DNA from: Desulfotruncus arcticus DSM 17038
GTDB taxonomy: Bacteria; Bacillota; Desulfotomaculia; Desulfotomaculales; Desulfallaceae
Length of the DNA: 64,000 bases
Reading direction: 5' to 3'
Assembly (NCBI RefSeq): GCF_900113335.1
Contig: NZ_FOOX01000005.1
Coordinates: 1-64,000 of the forward strand
A model generated the notes under the pieces. It was given only the letters and a program-made list of their open reading frames with translations, was not told where the DNA came from and did no database searches. The stretch's first letter is position 1, and the number at the start of each line of letters is the position of its first letter. The translations under genes and the position numbers were made by a program. Positions 16,203 through 24,217 of this stretch are shown in pieces.

Positions 16203-16230
16203 GGAACCGAGCCCGAATAGGCTCGGTTCC
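16203..16230 (+). terminator. Intercistronic hairpin between dctP and dctQ
   Basis: GAACCGAGC pairs with GCTCGGTTC around CCGAATAG. No T-run follows, so it probably stabilises the dctP message or lowers read-through, giving more receptor than membrane subunits. This is a common layout for binding-protein transporters. Confidence 0.75.
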
Positions 16231-16258
16231 ACGCTGAATAACAGAAAGGGGAATCTTT

Positions 16259-16795
16259 ATGGGAAAAGTGATTTTCCGGCTCCAGCGGATCGGCGATGGG
16301 ATCAATACCGTTTCCCGTGTCGCGCTGGGTGTAATGAGCGCGGCCTTATGCATCGCTGTTATCATGCAGCTGGTGCTTCGATGGTTTGGCGCCTCCATTA
16401 GTTGGGCCACGGAGTTTTCCTGTTATATTTTTGTCTGGACAACAATGCTGGGCTGTGCGGTAGCCAGTAAACATATGCTGCACATCGGTGTGGACGCCAT
16501 CATTAATTGTTTTCATGGTATAGCAAAAAAAATAATGATGATTTTTTCTCATACTATTCTTTTAATTGCATTGATTATTTTTACGTTTACCAGCTGGCAA
16601 TACACGGCTGCGCAGATGGCACATGTGGGGATAGCTATAAAAATCTCCATGTCCTGGTTTTATGTGTCCCTTCCCATCTGTGGAATTCTGATGATCTATC
16701 ATACCTTTGTCCAGTTGCTGGAGATTATCTGCTTCGGCAAAGCAACCCCTATTCCACTTGCCGGTGATAAGAAAGGATCGGGGGTGCCGGCATGA
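16259..16795 (+). CDS. TRAP transporter small membrane subunit (DctQ family)
   Basis: A 178-residue protein with four predicted transmembrane helices (about 18-38, 50-70, 88-110, 130-152). The SWATEFSCYIFVWTTMLGCAVASK segment is the DctQ family signature. It pairs with the large DctM permease to form the ion-driven TRAP transporter. Good GAAAGGGG ribosome-binding site; the end overlaps dctM in ATGA fashion. Confidence 0.92.
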   Translation: MGKVIFRLQRIGDGINTVSRVALGVMSAALCIAVIMQLVLRWFGASISWATEFSCYIFVWTTMLGCAVASKHMLHIGVDAIINCFHGIAKKIMMIFSHTILLIALIIFTFTSWQYTAAQMAHVGIAIKISMSWFYVSLPICGILMIYHTFVQLLEIICFGKATPIPLAGDKKGSGVPA

Positions 16796-18069
16796 GTATT
16801 GTTTTGTTCGCCTCATTTTTTCTGTTTTTGGCATTGGGGGTGCCCATTGCTTTCGTACTGATTATTTCCACCGTAGCTTATGCGTTAAGTATCGGTGAAG
16901 TATCCTGGTTTCTGATCCCTCAGCGCATCATTTACGGGGTCAACAGCTTTACGATGCTATGCCTGCCTTTCTTTGTTTTAGCGGGCAATATCATGAATCA
17001 GGGCGGCATCACCCAGCGTCTGGTCAATTTCGCTCAGGCTTTCGTAGGCCATATCCGCGGCGGTCTGGCTATGGTGGACGTGCTGGTGTGCATGATGTTC
17101 GGTACGGTTTCCGGTTCCGCAGTGGCCGGTACGGCGGCGGTGGGTTCGCTGATGATCCCCTCCATGAAAAAGGAAGGATATGACGCACCCTTTACCGCCG
17201 GTCTGACCGCTGCGGCTTCCACCTGTTGTCCGGTAATCCCGCCCAGTCTGGCCTTCGTCATCTACGGCGCCGCGGCCAAGGTCTCCGTTGGCGATATGTT
17301 CATTGCCGGCGTGGTGCCCGGCATTATGATGGGTTTGTTTATGATGATCGTTGTCTATTTCTTTGCCGTGAAGCGGAACTATCGGAAGATGGAACGTGTG
17401 CCAATGAAGGACCGTCTAAAAGCCACATTTTCTGCGTTGCCCTGTTTGGGCTTGCCGGCAGTGGTCATTGGCGGCATCATCTGCGGCTGGTTCACCCCCA
17501 CGGAAGCAGCCGCCGCAGCTGTTGTATACGCTTTAGTTTTGTCCGGCCTCGTCTATAGAACCATTAACCTGAAAGGTTTATGGAAAGCGCTGGTGGACAG
17601 CGCTATCGATAGCGGCACCGTCATGCTGATAGTAGGCGGCTGCTACCTGTTTGGCTGGGTCATTTCCAATGAACGTCTGACCGTGCATCTGACGGAAGCG
17701 TTGGTCGCCATGCCCGTCTCACTTGTGGTGAAACTGATTCTCATCAATATGGCTTTGCTGGTGGTAGGTATGTTTATGGACAGCGCGCCGGCCATCATGC
17801 TGGTAGCGCCAATTTTGGCGCCGGCCATGGTAAGCCTCGGCATGGACCCCGTCCAAGTGGGCATGATCATCTGCATCAACCTGGTAATCGGCCTCGGCAC
17901 GCCGCCGGTAGGCGTTTGCCTCTATTCCGCCACCAACATTGCCAAGTGTTCCTTTGGGGAGACTATAAAATCGTCGTTACCATTTACCTGTGCGTGCATG
18001 TTGGCTTTACTGCTCATCACCTATGTCCCGTTCGTCACGCGTATCCCCTTTATTCTGCTGGGCAAATAA
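16792..18069 (+). CDS. TRAP transporter large permease (DctM family)
   Basis: A 425-residue permease of the DctM/SiaM type with about 12 hydrophobic segments. LGVPIAFVLIISTVAYAL at the N-terminus, the FGTVSGSAVAGTAAVGSLMIPSM loop near residue 105, ASTCCPVIPPSLAFVIYGAAAKVSVGDMFIAGVVPG near 145, and GLGTPPVGVCLYSATNIA near 365 are all conserved in the family. It moves the substrate delivered by the DctP-type receptor using an ion gradient. Confidence 0.94.
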   Translation: MSIVLFASFFLFLALGVPIAFVLIISTVAYALSIGEVSWFLIPQRIIYGVNSFTMLCLPFFVLAGNIMNQGGITQRLVNFAQAFVGHIRGGLAMVDVLVCMMFGTVSGSAVAGTAAVGSLMIPSMKKEGYDAPFTAGLTAAASTCCPVIPPSLAFVIYGAAAKVSVGDMFIAGVVPGIMMGLFMMIVVYFFAVKRNYRKMERVPMKDRLKATFSALPCLGLPAVVIGGIICGWFTPTEAAAAAVVYALVLSGLVYRTINLKGLWKALVDSAIDSGTVMLIVGGCYLFGWVISNERLTVHLTEALVAMPVSLVVKLILINMALLVVGMFMDSAPAIMLVAPILAPAMVSLGMDPVQVGMIICINLVIGLGTPPVGVCLYSATNIAKCSFGETIKSSLPFTCACMLALLLITYVPFVTRIPFILLGK

Positions 18070-18129
18070 GATTTTGGCTACCCGGTCCAACAGCAAGAAA
18101 ATTCAACTGATATACGAAAGGAGGGCCCA

Positions 18130-19161
18130 TTGCATTTGATGGGCTGGCACACTGTGAAAATTTGTAGAACTTTTCAAACAGTAGATACGCATACCGGTGG
18201 GGAACCCACCAGAACCGTGGTTGGTGGTGTGCCGGTGATTCCCGGTTCGACCATGCAAGAAAAATTCATTTACATGCAGACGCATCATGACTGGATGCGC
18301 AAGGTCTTGAGTTTGGAACCTCGTGGCAATGAAGTTATGTCCGGCGCGTTCTTAACGCCCCCCTGCACCCCCGGGACAGATATCGGTGTAATCTATTATG
18401 AAACCGGCGGCTGGCTTCCCATGTGCGGACATGACACCATCGGCGTTGCCACGGCTTTGGTGGAAACCGGCATGGTGGAAGTGCAAGAACCCTTTACTGA
18501 CATTGTTTTGGATACGCCTAACGGCGTTGTGAAAGCCCGTGTAAAAGTAGAGGATCAAAGCGCGAAGAGCGTTACGTTCGTGAATGCACCCGCCCTGGTG
18601 ATTGGTCGTGACTACTACGTCGACACACCCGAATTCGGCCGTGTTACCTTTGACGTAGCCTATGGCGGAAATATGTATGCAATCCTGCCGGCGGCCGCTC
18701 TTGGTTTGGAGCTGGTGCCGGGACGCTCCAAAGAAATTGTGGCCAAGGGAGTTTTGCTGAGAAACTACATCAATGAACAGATTCAGGTCCGCCATCCCTT
18801 GCTCACCTTCGTGGACAGGGTTACACACATCGAGTTTTCCGCTCCTTCCGATACACCCGGTGTTTCCGCCCGGAACGCCGTCATCATTACTTCCGCCGCC
18901 ATTGACAGATCTCCCTGCGGTACCGGTACCTCTGCGAAAATGGCGCTGTTGCATGCAAAAGGCGAACTGAAGCTCAATGAGACCTTTGTTCACGAGAGCC
19001 TGCTCGGAAGCATATTCACCTGCCGGATCATTGAAGAGACGGAAATAGCGGGTATGCGGGCAATTGTGCCGGAAATCAGCGGCCGCGCCTTTATTACCGG
19101 CATGAGTACGTTTATGATAGACCCGGAAGACCCTCTGGCAGACGGTTTTGAACTTAGCTGA
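18130..19161 (+). CDS. Proline racemase / 4-hydroxyproline 2-epimerase family enzyme
   Basis: A 343-residue enzyme of the proline racemase fold. Both catalytic cysteines are present: Cys99 in MCGHDTIG and Cys263 in DRSPCGTGTSA. Having both rules against the dehydratase branch (trans-3-hydroxy-L-proline dehydratase), which has Thr at the second place. The N-terminus VDTHTGGEPTRTV is standard. It interconverts L- and D-forms of proline or of 4-hydroxyproline by a two-base mechanism; the adjacent HypD gene favours hydroxyproline, turning cis-4-hydroxy-D-proline into the trans-L form that HypD uses. The TTG at 18130 is chosen because AAAGGAGGGCCC lies 6 nt before it; an ATG at 18139 is possible. 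Confidence 0.88.
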   Translation: MHLMGWHTVKICRTFQTVDTHTGGEPTRTVVGGVPVIPGSTMQEKFIYMQTHHDWMRKVLSLEPRGNEVMSGAFLTPPCTPGTDIGVIYYETGGWLPMCGHDTIGVATALVETGMVEVQEPFTDIVLDTPNGVVKARVKVEDQSAKSVTFVNAPALVIGRDYYVDTPEFGRVTFDVAYGGNMYAILPAAALGLELVPGRSKEIVAKGVLLRNYINEQIQVRHPLLTFVDRVTHIEFSAPSDTPGVSARNAVIITSAAIDRSPCGTGTSAKMALLHAKGELKLNETFVHESLLGSIFTCRIIEETEIAGMRAIVPEISGRAFITGMSTFMIDPEDPLADGFELS

Positions 19162-19232
19162 TGTTTATCCGGGAGCAAGATATTTTCAGCCTGTTCCCAT
19201 TTTGTTAATATATTTATTAGGGAGGCGTTGCT

Positions 19233-20135
19233 GTGACAACTGCGTTGGTCAACAACATCCAAAAGTATTCCATTCACGACGGGCCGGGCATCCGCAGCAC
19301 CGTCTTTTTGAAGGGTTGCCCGCTGCTTTGCGCATGGTGCCATAACCCGGAGTCCCAAGTCTTCCAGCCGGAAATCGTGTGGTACGGCGAGAAATGCATC
19401 GGATGCATGTCCTGCGCGGAAGCCTGCCCCCATCAAGCCCTGAAAGGTAGGGAGCAGGGCATCGTCATTGATATGGAGCGCTGCGTCCGCTGCGGTATAT
19501 GTGCCGACGTTTGCCCTACTCTGGCCATGGAAAGATTGGGTAAAGAAATGACCGTGGAGCAGGTGCTGGCAGAGGTGGGTAAAGACACCGTCTTCTATGA
19601 ACAGAGCCGCGGCGGCGTGACCCTGAGCGGCGGCGAACCCCTATGTCACAAGGAGTTCGCGGTGGAATTTCTGAAACGCTGCCGGGAGCGGGGCTATCAC
19701 ACCACGGTAGATACCAGCGGCTTTGTGCCGGAGCATGTTTTTGACGCGGTGCTGCCTTATACAAACCTGTTCCTCTACGATATCAAACATCTGGATGATG
19801 ATGTACACCGGAAGTACACGAAGGTACCGGTCGCGCTCATTCAGCGCAATCTGCGCCATATCGTGGAGAAAGGCGCCAATGTGTGGATTCGTGTGCCCCT
19901 GGTGCCCACCGTTAACGATGCGCCCGAACATATCCGGCGCATCGGCGCTCTGATGCGCGATCTGGGATCGACAGAAATCTATTTGCTGCCTTATCACAAA
20001 ATGGCAGAGGCGAAGTACCATCGCCTGCGCCTGCCGTACACCATCTCCCACATTGCGGTGCCTGCGGCGGAGCAGCTGCAGGAACTGGCGGAAATCCTGT
20101 CCAGGCAGGGTTTGAATGTCCATATAGGAGGTTAG
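19233..20135 (+). CDS. HypD-activating radical SAM enzyme
   Basis: A 300-residue glycyl-radical-enzyme activase. The radical SAM cysteines are Cys29, Cys33 and Cys36 (CPLLCAWC). An inserted ferredoxin-like domain holds two more [4Fe-4S] motifs: Cys55/58/61/65 and Cys84/87/90/94. SIHDGPGIRSTVFLKGC and GGVTLSGGEPL are family hallmarks. It abstracts the glycine hydrogen at the C-terminus of the partner enzyme encoded 6 bp downstream, creating the stable glycyl radical. GTG start after GGGAGGCGTTGCT. Confidence 0.93.
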   Translation: MTTALVNNIQKYSIHDGPGIRSTVFLKGCPLLCAWCHNPESQVFQPEIVWYGEKCIGCMSCAEACPHQALKGREQGIVIDMERCVRCGICADVCPTLAMERLGKEMTVEQVLAEVGKDTVFYEQSRGGVTLSGGEPLCHKEFAVEFLKRCRERGYHTTVDTSGFVPEHVFDAVLPYTNLFLYDIKHLDDDVHRKYTKVPVALIQRNLRHIVEKGANVWIRVPLVPTVNDAPEHIRRIGALMRDLGSTEIYLLPYHKMAEAKYHRLRLPYTISHIAVPAAEQLQELAEILSRQGLNVHIGG

Positions 20136-20141
20136 ATTATC

Positions 20142-22532
20142 ATGGCTACCGAAACTACCAAGAACCTTGGTATGAATGAGCGTATCCGGAAATTGCGTCA
20201 GCAGAGCGTCAGCACCGTGCCCATCATCTCCATCGAACGTGCCGTTCTAATCACAGAAGCGTATCAGAAGTATCAGGGCAAGGTCTCCATCCCGGTGCTG
20301 CGGGCGCTGTCGTTCAAACATCTTTGCGCCAACAAGACCGTGGTCATTTTGGATGGGGAACTGATCGTGGGCGAACGCGGCCCCCAACCCCAGTCCGCGC
20401 CCACTTATCCCGAACTGTGCTGTCATAGTGTCGAAGACTTCGAGATTATGGACCAGCGTGAAAAGATCTTCTTCAGGGTCAGCCCCGAGTCCAAGAAGAT
20501 CCAGAAAGAGACCATCATCCCCTTCTGGAAGGGCAAAGCCATCCGCGACCTGATTATGGATCAGATGACCCCGGAATGGCATGACTGCTATGAGGCCGGC
20601 ATCTACACCGAATTTATGGAACAGCGAGCCCCCGGTCACACCGTTTGTGACGATAAAATCTATCGCAAGGGTATGCTGGATTTCAAGGCCGAGATCAAGG
20701 AACAGCTTGATCAGCTTGACTTTGTCAACGACTTCGCGGCCTATGATAAGCAGGAAGAACTAAAGGGCATGGACATCGCCTGCGACGCGCTGATGATCTT
20801 TGCCGGGCGCTATGCGGAAAAGGCCCGTGCAATGGCTGCGGAATGCCGGGATGAGCAGCGGAAAGCCGAACTGATCCGGATCGCGGAGAACTGCGAATGG
20901 GTTCCGGCCCACGCGCCGCACACCTTCCATGAAGCGTTGCAGATGTACTGGTTCGTCCATCTGGGCGTCATCACCGAGCTGAACACCTGGGATGCCTACT
21001 GCCCCGGCCATCTGGACCAGCATCTGAATCCCTTCTATCAGCGAGAGATCGCAGCCGGCACCCTCACCCGGGAAAGCGCCATGGAGCTGCTGGAAAGCTT
21101 CTGGGTGAAGTTCAACAACCAGCCCGCGCCGCCCAAGGTGGGTATCACCCTAAAGGAAAGCGCCACCTACACCGATTTTTGCAACATCAACATCGGCGGT
21201 ATGAAGGCGGACGGTACCGACGGCGTGTGCGACGTCTCCTATCTCCTGCTGGACGTGATCAAGGATATGCGCATCCTGCAGCCGTCCACCAACGTGCAGA
21301 TCAGTAAAAAGAACCCGGATAAATTCGTCATCGAAGCCGGCCGGGTCATCCGGGAAGGCATGGGCTTCCCATCTGTGTTCAACCATGACGCCGTGGTGCA
21401 GGAGCTGCTGCGCCAGGGCAAGAGTCTGGAAGACGCCCGCCAGGGCGGCACCTCCGGCTGTGTGGAAGTAGGCGCCTTCGGCAAGGAAGCCTATATCCTC
21501 ACCGGTTACTTCAACATGGTGAAGGTGCTGGAGATCACCCTGCACAACGGCGTCGATCCGCGGACCGGCAAGCGGATCGGCCTGGAGACCGGCGATCCCC
21601 GGAGCTTCCAAAGCATGGACGACCTGATGGCAGCCTTTAAGCAACAGATCGCCTACTTCATCGACGTGGACATCCGCGGCAACAATGTCATCGAAAAGAT
21701 GTATGCCCAATATATGCCTTCTCCCTTCCTGAGCGTCATCACCGAAGACTGCATTACCAGGGGCAGGGACTACAACGCCGGCGGCGCCCGCTACAACAGC
21801 CGCTACATCCAGTTCGTGGGTCTGGGCTCCATTACCGACTGCTTCAGCTCCATCAAAAAGCACGTCTTCGATGATCGGACTCTGACCATAGATAAGCTGC
21901 TGGCCGTGCTGGACGCGAACTTCAAAGGCTTCGAGAAGGAACGCCAGATCTTTCTGAACAAGACGCCCAAATACGGCAATGACGACGATGAAGCAGACAG
22001 CCTAATCATGGGTATGTTTGAAATTATCTACGGCCTGGTCAACGGCAGACCGACCCCCAACGGCGGTCAGTACCGGGTGGAAATGCTGCCCACCACCTGC
22101 CACGTATACTTCGGCTCCGTCATCGGCGCCACCCCGGACGGCCGAAAAGCCGGCGTAGCCCTCTCCGAAGGCATCTCTCCGGTGCAGGGCGCGGACAAAT
22201 GTGGCCCCACCGCAGTCATCAAATCCGCTGCCAAGCTGGACCAGCTCCGCACCGGCGGCGCGCTGCTGAACCAGAAGTTCACCCCCGCCGTGCTGGAAGG
22301 CGAGACCGGTCTGGAATGCCTGAAGGACCTGATCCGAGCTTACTTCCGCATGGACGGCCATCACATCCAGTTCAACGTGGTGGACAGCGATATGCTCCGG
22401 GACGCCCAGCATCATCCGGAGAATTACAATGATCTCATTGTCCGCGTGGCCGGTTACAGCGATTACTTCAATAACCTCACCGCCGAGCTGCAGAACGAGA
22501 TCATTCTCCGCACCGAGCAGCAGGGGTTCTAA
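20142..22532 (+). CDS. hypD: Glycyl radical enzyme, trans-4-hydroxy-L-proline dehydratase
   Basis: A 796-residue glycyl radical enzyme. The thiyl cysteine is Cys440 in GTSGCVEVG and the radical glycine is Gly771 in RVAGYSDYF, 25 residues from the end. The residues I recall for the active site of Clostridioides difficile HypD (Phe152, His160, Asp278, Ser334, Phe340, Cys434, Glu436, Tyr450, Thr645, Gly765) all have an identical counterpart here at a constant offset of +6: Phe158, His166, Asp284, Ser340, Phe346, Cys440, Glu442, Tyr456, Thr651, Gly771. HypD removes water from trans-4-hydroxy-L-proline to give pyrroline-5-carboxylate, later reduced to proline. No pyrroline-5-carboxylate reductase gene is in the window. 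Strong ribosome-binding site TAGGAGGTTAG. Confidence 0.92.
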   Translation: MATETTKNLGMNERIRKLRQQSVSTVPIISIERAVLITEAYQKYQGKVSIPVLRALSFKHLCANKTVVILDGELIVGERGPQPQSAPTYPELCCHSVEDFEIMDQREKIFFRVSPESKKIQKETIIPFWKGKAIRDLIMDQMTPEWHDCYEAGIYTEFMEQRAPGHTVCDDKIYRKGMLDFKAEIKEQLDQLDFVNDFAAYDKQEELKGMDIACDALMIFAGRYAEKARAMAAECRDEQRKAELIRIAENCEWVPAHAPHTFHEALQMYWFVHLGVITELNTWDAYCPGHLDQHLNPFYQREIAAGTLTRESAMELLESFWVKFNNQPAPPKVGITLKESATYTDFCNINIGGMKADGTDGVCDVSYLLLDVIKDMRILQPSTNVQISKKNPDKFVIEAGRVIREGMGFPSVFNHDAVVQELLRQGKSLEDARQGGTSGCVEVGAFGKEAYILTGYFNMVKVLEITLHNGVDPRTGKRIGLETGDPRSFQSMDDLMAAFKQQIAYFIDVDIRGNNVIEKMYAQYMPSPFLSVITEDCITRGRDYNAGGARYNSRYIQFVGLGSITDCFSSIKKHVFDDRTLTIDKLLAVLDANFKGFEKERQIFLNKTPKYGNDDDEADSLIMGMFEIIYGLVNGRPTPNGGQYRVEMLPTTCHVYFGSVIGATPDGRKAGVALSEGISPVQGADKCGPTAVIKSAAKLDQLRTGGALLNQKFTPAVLEGETGLECLKDLIRAYFRMDGHHIQFNVVDSDMLRDAQHHPENYNDLIVRVAGYSDYFNNLTAELQNEIILRTEQQGF

Positions 22533-22554
22533 TAAAGCTTCTAATGAACACATT

Positions 22555-22597
22555 GAAACCCGTAAGGCCTTAAAAGCAAGGCCCCGCGGGTTTCTTA
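22555..22597 (+). terminator. Terminator of the HypD operon
   Basis: GAAACCCG (22555-22562) pairs with CGGGTTTC (22587-22594), with an inner AGGCC-type stem and a T-rich tail. It marks the right end of the GC-rich island. Confidence 0.85.
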
Positions 22598-22711
22598 TAT
22601 TATACGGGTAGTAGACAATGGTTTCCCTGCGTAAGGCTTGTTGAATGAAACGTGACATCCAACAAAATTATTAGTAGAATAACATTAACATCAATGTGAA
22701 GGAGAAGTTTA

Positions 22712-23893
22712 ATGAAAAGAGTATTGGTAACCTTTATCACCGGTTGTCTTAGTTTATGTTTAGCCGGTGGCTCCATGGCTGCTGCAAAAAACACTGCGGT
22801 TTTTCAACTGGACAGCACCAAATATAAAGTAAATGACCAGGTGTTCGCTATGGATGCCTCCCCGTTTATTGACGATGGCAGGACTTACATACCTATAAGA
22901 TTTTTGGCTCAGGCTCTGGGTGTGGAAGATAAAGATATACAATGGGATAAAGACTCCGGAATAGCCATATTAACATATCATCATGACCATACTATCAGCA
23001 TCAGTATGAAAGCCGGGGACAGATCCCTCACAGTAACCAACAGCCCGGGAACCAGCGGCATTGAAAGTAATAAGTCCATTGCTATGGACGTTGCGCCGCT
23101 GTTAAAGAATGGCCGTTATTACTTGCCGGCGCGTTGGGTGGCGGAGGCTTTAGGATATACTGTGGAGTGGAATGAGCCTGCTCAATGTGTTTTGGTTTAT
23201 AGCCCCGGTGGTGTACAGTCGGCTCCTTTACCCCAAATTACAACCCAAGAAATAAAATCAACCAGCGATGTATTGAACACCACCATGCAAATTCCCGTTA
23301 TCTCCGGTCTCCAAGATATTGCCTGGCAAAAGCAATTAAATCAGCAGATTATGGACAAAGTTGACCGTGCCAGAGAGGATATGGCTAAAAATGTACAGAA
23401 TTATGAAGAATACGTGAAAGGCACGGATAGGCCATTAATACCTTTGGAATTGTATATCAGCTATAATCAAGTGAGCACCGGCAATGTCTTATCTTTAGCG
23501 GTGGAAACTTACGAATTTACCGGGGGCGCACACGGCATGGCCTGGAAGGATTATTATATCATTGATACCCAAAATAACAGGCTATTAACTTTGCAAGATT
23601 TATTTAAAGAAAATGTCGAATACAAATCGATCATTAATCAGGAGATTAATAGACAAATCCAGTTAAGCAGGCAAAAGGGTGATAATATTTACTTTGAAGG
23701 AGACATGGGCTTTAAGTCCATCTCCGATAACCAAAATTTTTATATTGACGGGGATAACTTGGTGATTTGCTTTGGCGAATACGAGATCGCGCCATATGTG
23801 GCCGGCATGCCGGAAATTAAAATTCCCTTGAACTTTTTAAAACCGAACCTTAATGAAAACTTTTTAAAATTAATAACCCAGCAAGCTTCATAA
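22712..23893 (+). CDS. Exported protein: two amine-oxidase-N repeats plus DUF4163/DUF3298
   Basis: A 393-residue secreted protein. Residues 1-25 are a signal peptide. Residues 30-175 carry a duplicated copper-amine-oxidase N-terminal (stalk-like) module: MDASPFIDDGRTYIPIRFLAQALG and MDVAPLLKNGRYYLPARWVAEALG. Residues about 190-390 are a DUF4163/DUF3298 region as in RsiV and PdaC (IPVISGLQDIAWQKQLNQQI, YEFTGGAHGMAWKDYYIID, FYIDGDNLVICFGEYEIAPYVAG). In related proteins this region binds cell wall glycans or lysozyme. A wall-associated role is inferred. The gene ends 9 bp before a hairpin arm broken by an IS element. Confidence 0.82.
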   Translation: MKRVLVTFITGCLSLCLAGGSMAAAKNTAVFQLDSTKYKVNDQVFAMDASPFIDDGRTYIPIRFLAQALGVEDKDIQWDKDSGIAILTYHHDHTISISMKAGDRSLTVTNSPGTSGIESNKSIAMDVAPLLKNGRYYLPARWVAEALGYTVEWNEPAQCVLVYSPGGVQSAPLPQITTQEIKSTSDVLNTTMQIPVISGLQDIAWQKQLNQQIMDKVDRAREDMAKNVQNYEEYVKGTDRPLIPLELYISYNQVSTGNVLSLAVETYEFTGGAHGMAWKDYYIIDTQNNRLLTLQDLFKENVEYKSIINQEINRQIQLSRQKGDNIYFEGDMGFKSISDNQNFYIDGDNLVICFGEYEIAPYVAGMPEIKIPLNFLKPNLNENFLKLITQQAS

Positions 23894-23908
23894 GCTGTGA
23901 ACCATAGA

Positions 23909-23918
23909 GAAAGCTGGG
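23909..23918 (+). repeat. IS target-site duplication, left copy
   Basis: GAAAGCTGGG directly left of the IS start, identical to 25496-25505. IS256-family elements usually give 8-9 bp duplications; the tenth base may be chance. Confidence 0.8.
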
Positions 23919-23988
23919 GAGTGCAATAAAGTTTGTGTAAATGGCTAATTCCTATGTTTTGATTATACATTGAAACACTACAAGTATC

Positions 23989-24202
23989 TGGTCGCCCTTT
24001 ACGTGGAGGAGGCCTATGTTAGCCTACTGCGGCGAAAGGCCCAAGCAAACGCAGGGCTCGTAACGCTGGCTGCCCTTTACAAGGAATATGGGGCCTAATA
24101 TCAATAGTTGTGCCTTGTAGCGGAAAGCCCCCTAAGTGCAGCTGGGTCTGCCGCTGGCCTTTTAGAAACATAGGCCTAGAGGCTCCATGTCAAGGGCGAC
24201 CA
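23989..24202. repeat. Nested 214-bp palindromic structured element
   Basis: TGGTCGCCCTT (23989-23999) pairs perfectly with AAGGGCGACCA (24192-24202). Next ACGTGGAG (24001-24008) pairs with CTCCATGT (24183-24190, one G-U), and GGCCTATGTT (24011-24020) pairs perfectly with AACATAGGCC (24167-24176). This 29-bp interrupted helix encloses a 146-nt domain with further helices: GCGGC/GCCGC, AGGGC/GCCCT, TACAAGG/CCTTGTA, and AGGCCC/GGGCCT, the last two forming a possible pseudoknot. It has no open frame of note. It could be a MITE-like insertion or a structured RNA module. Confidence 0.75.
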
Positions 24203-24217
24203 TAAACTATCACCTTT

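Noticed and set aside
23919..24217. A small passenger gene in the IS tail
   Set aside because: No frame longer than a few dozen codons with a ribosome-binding site; the stretch is better explained by strong base pairing.
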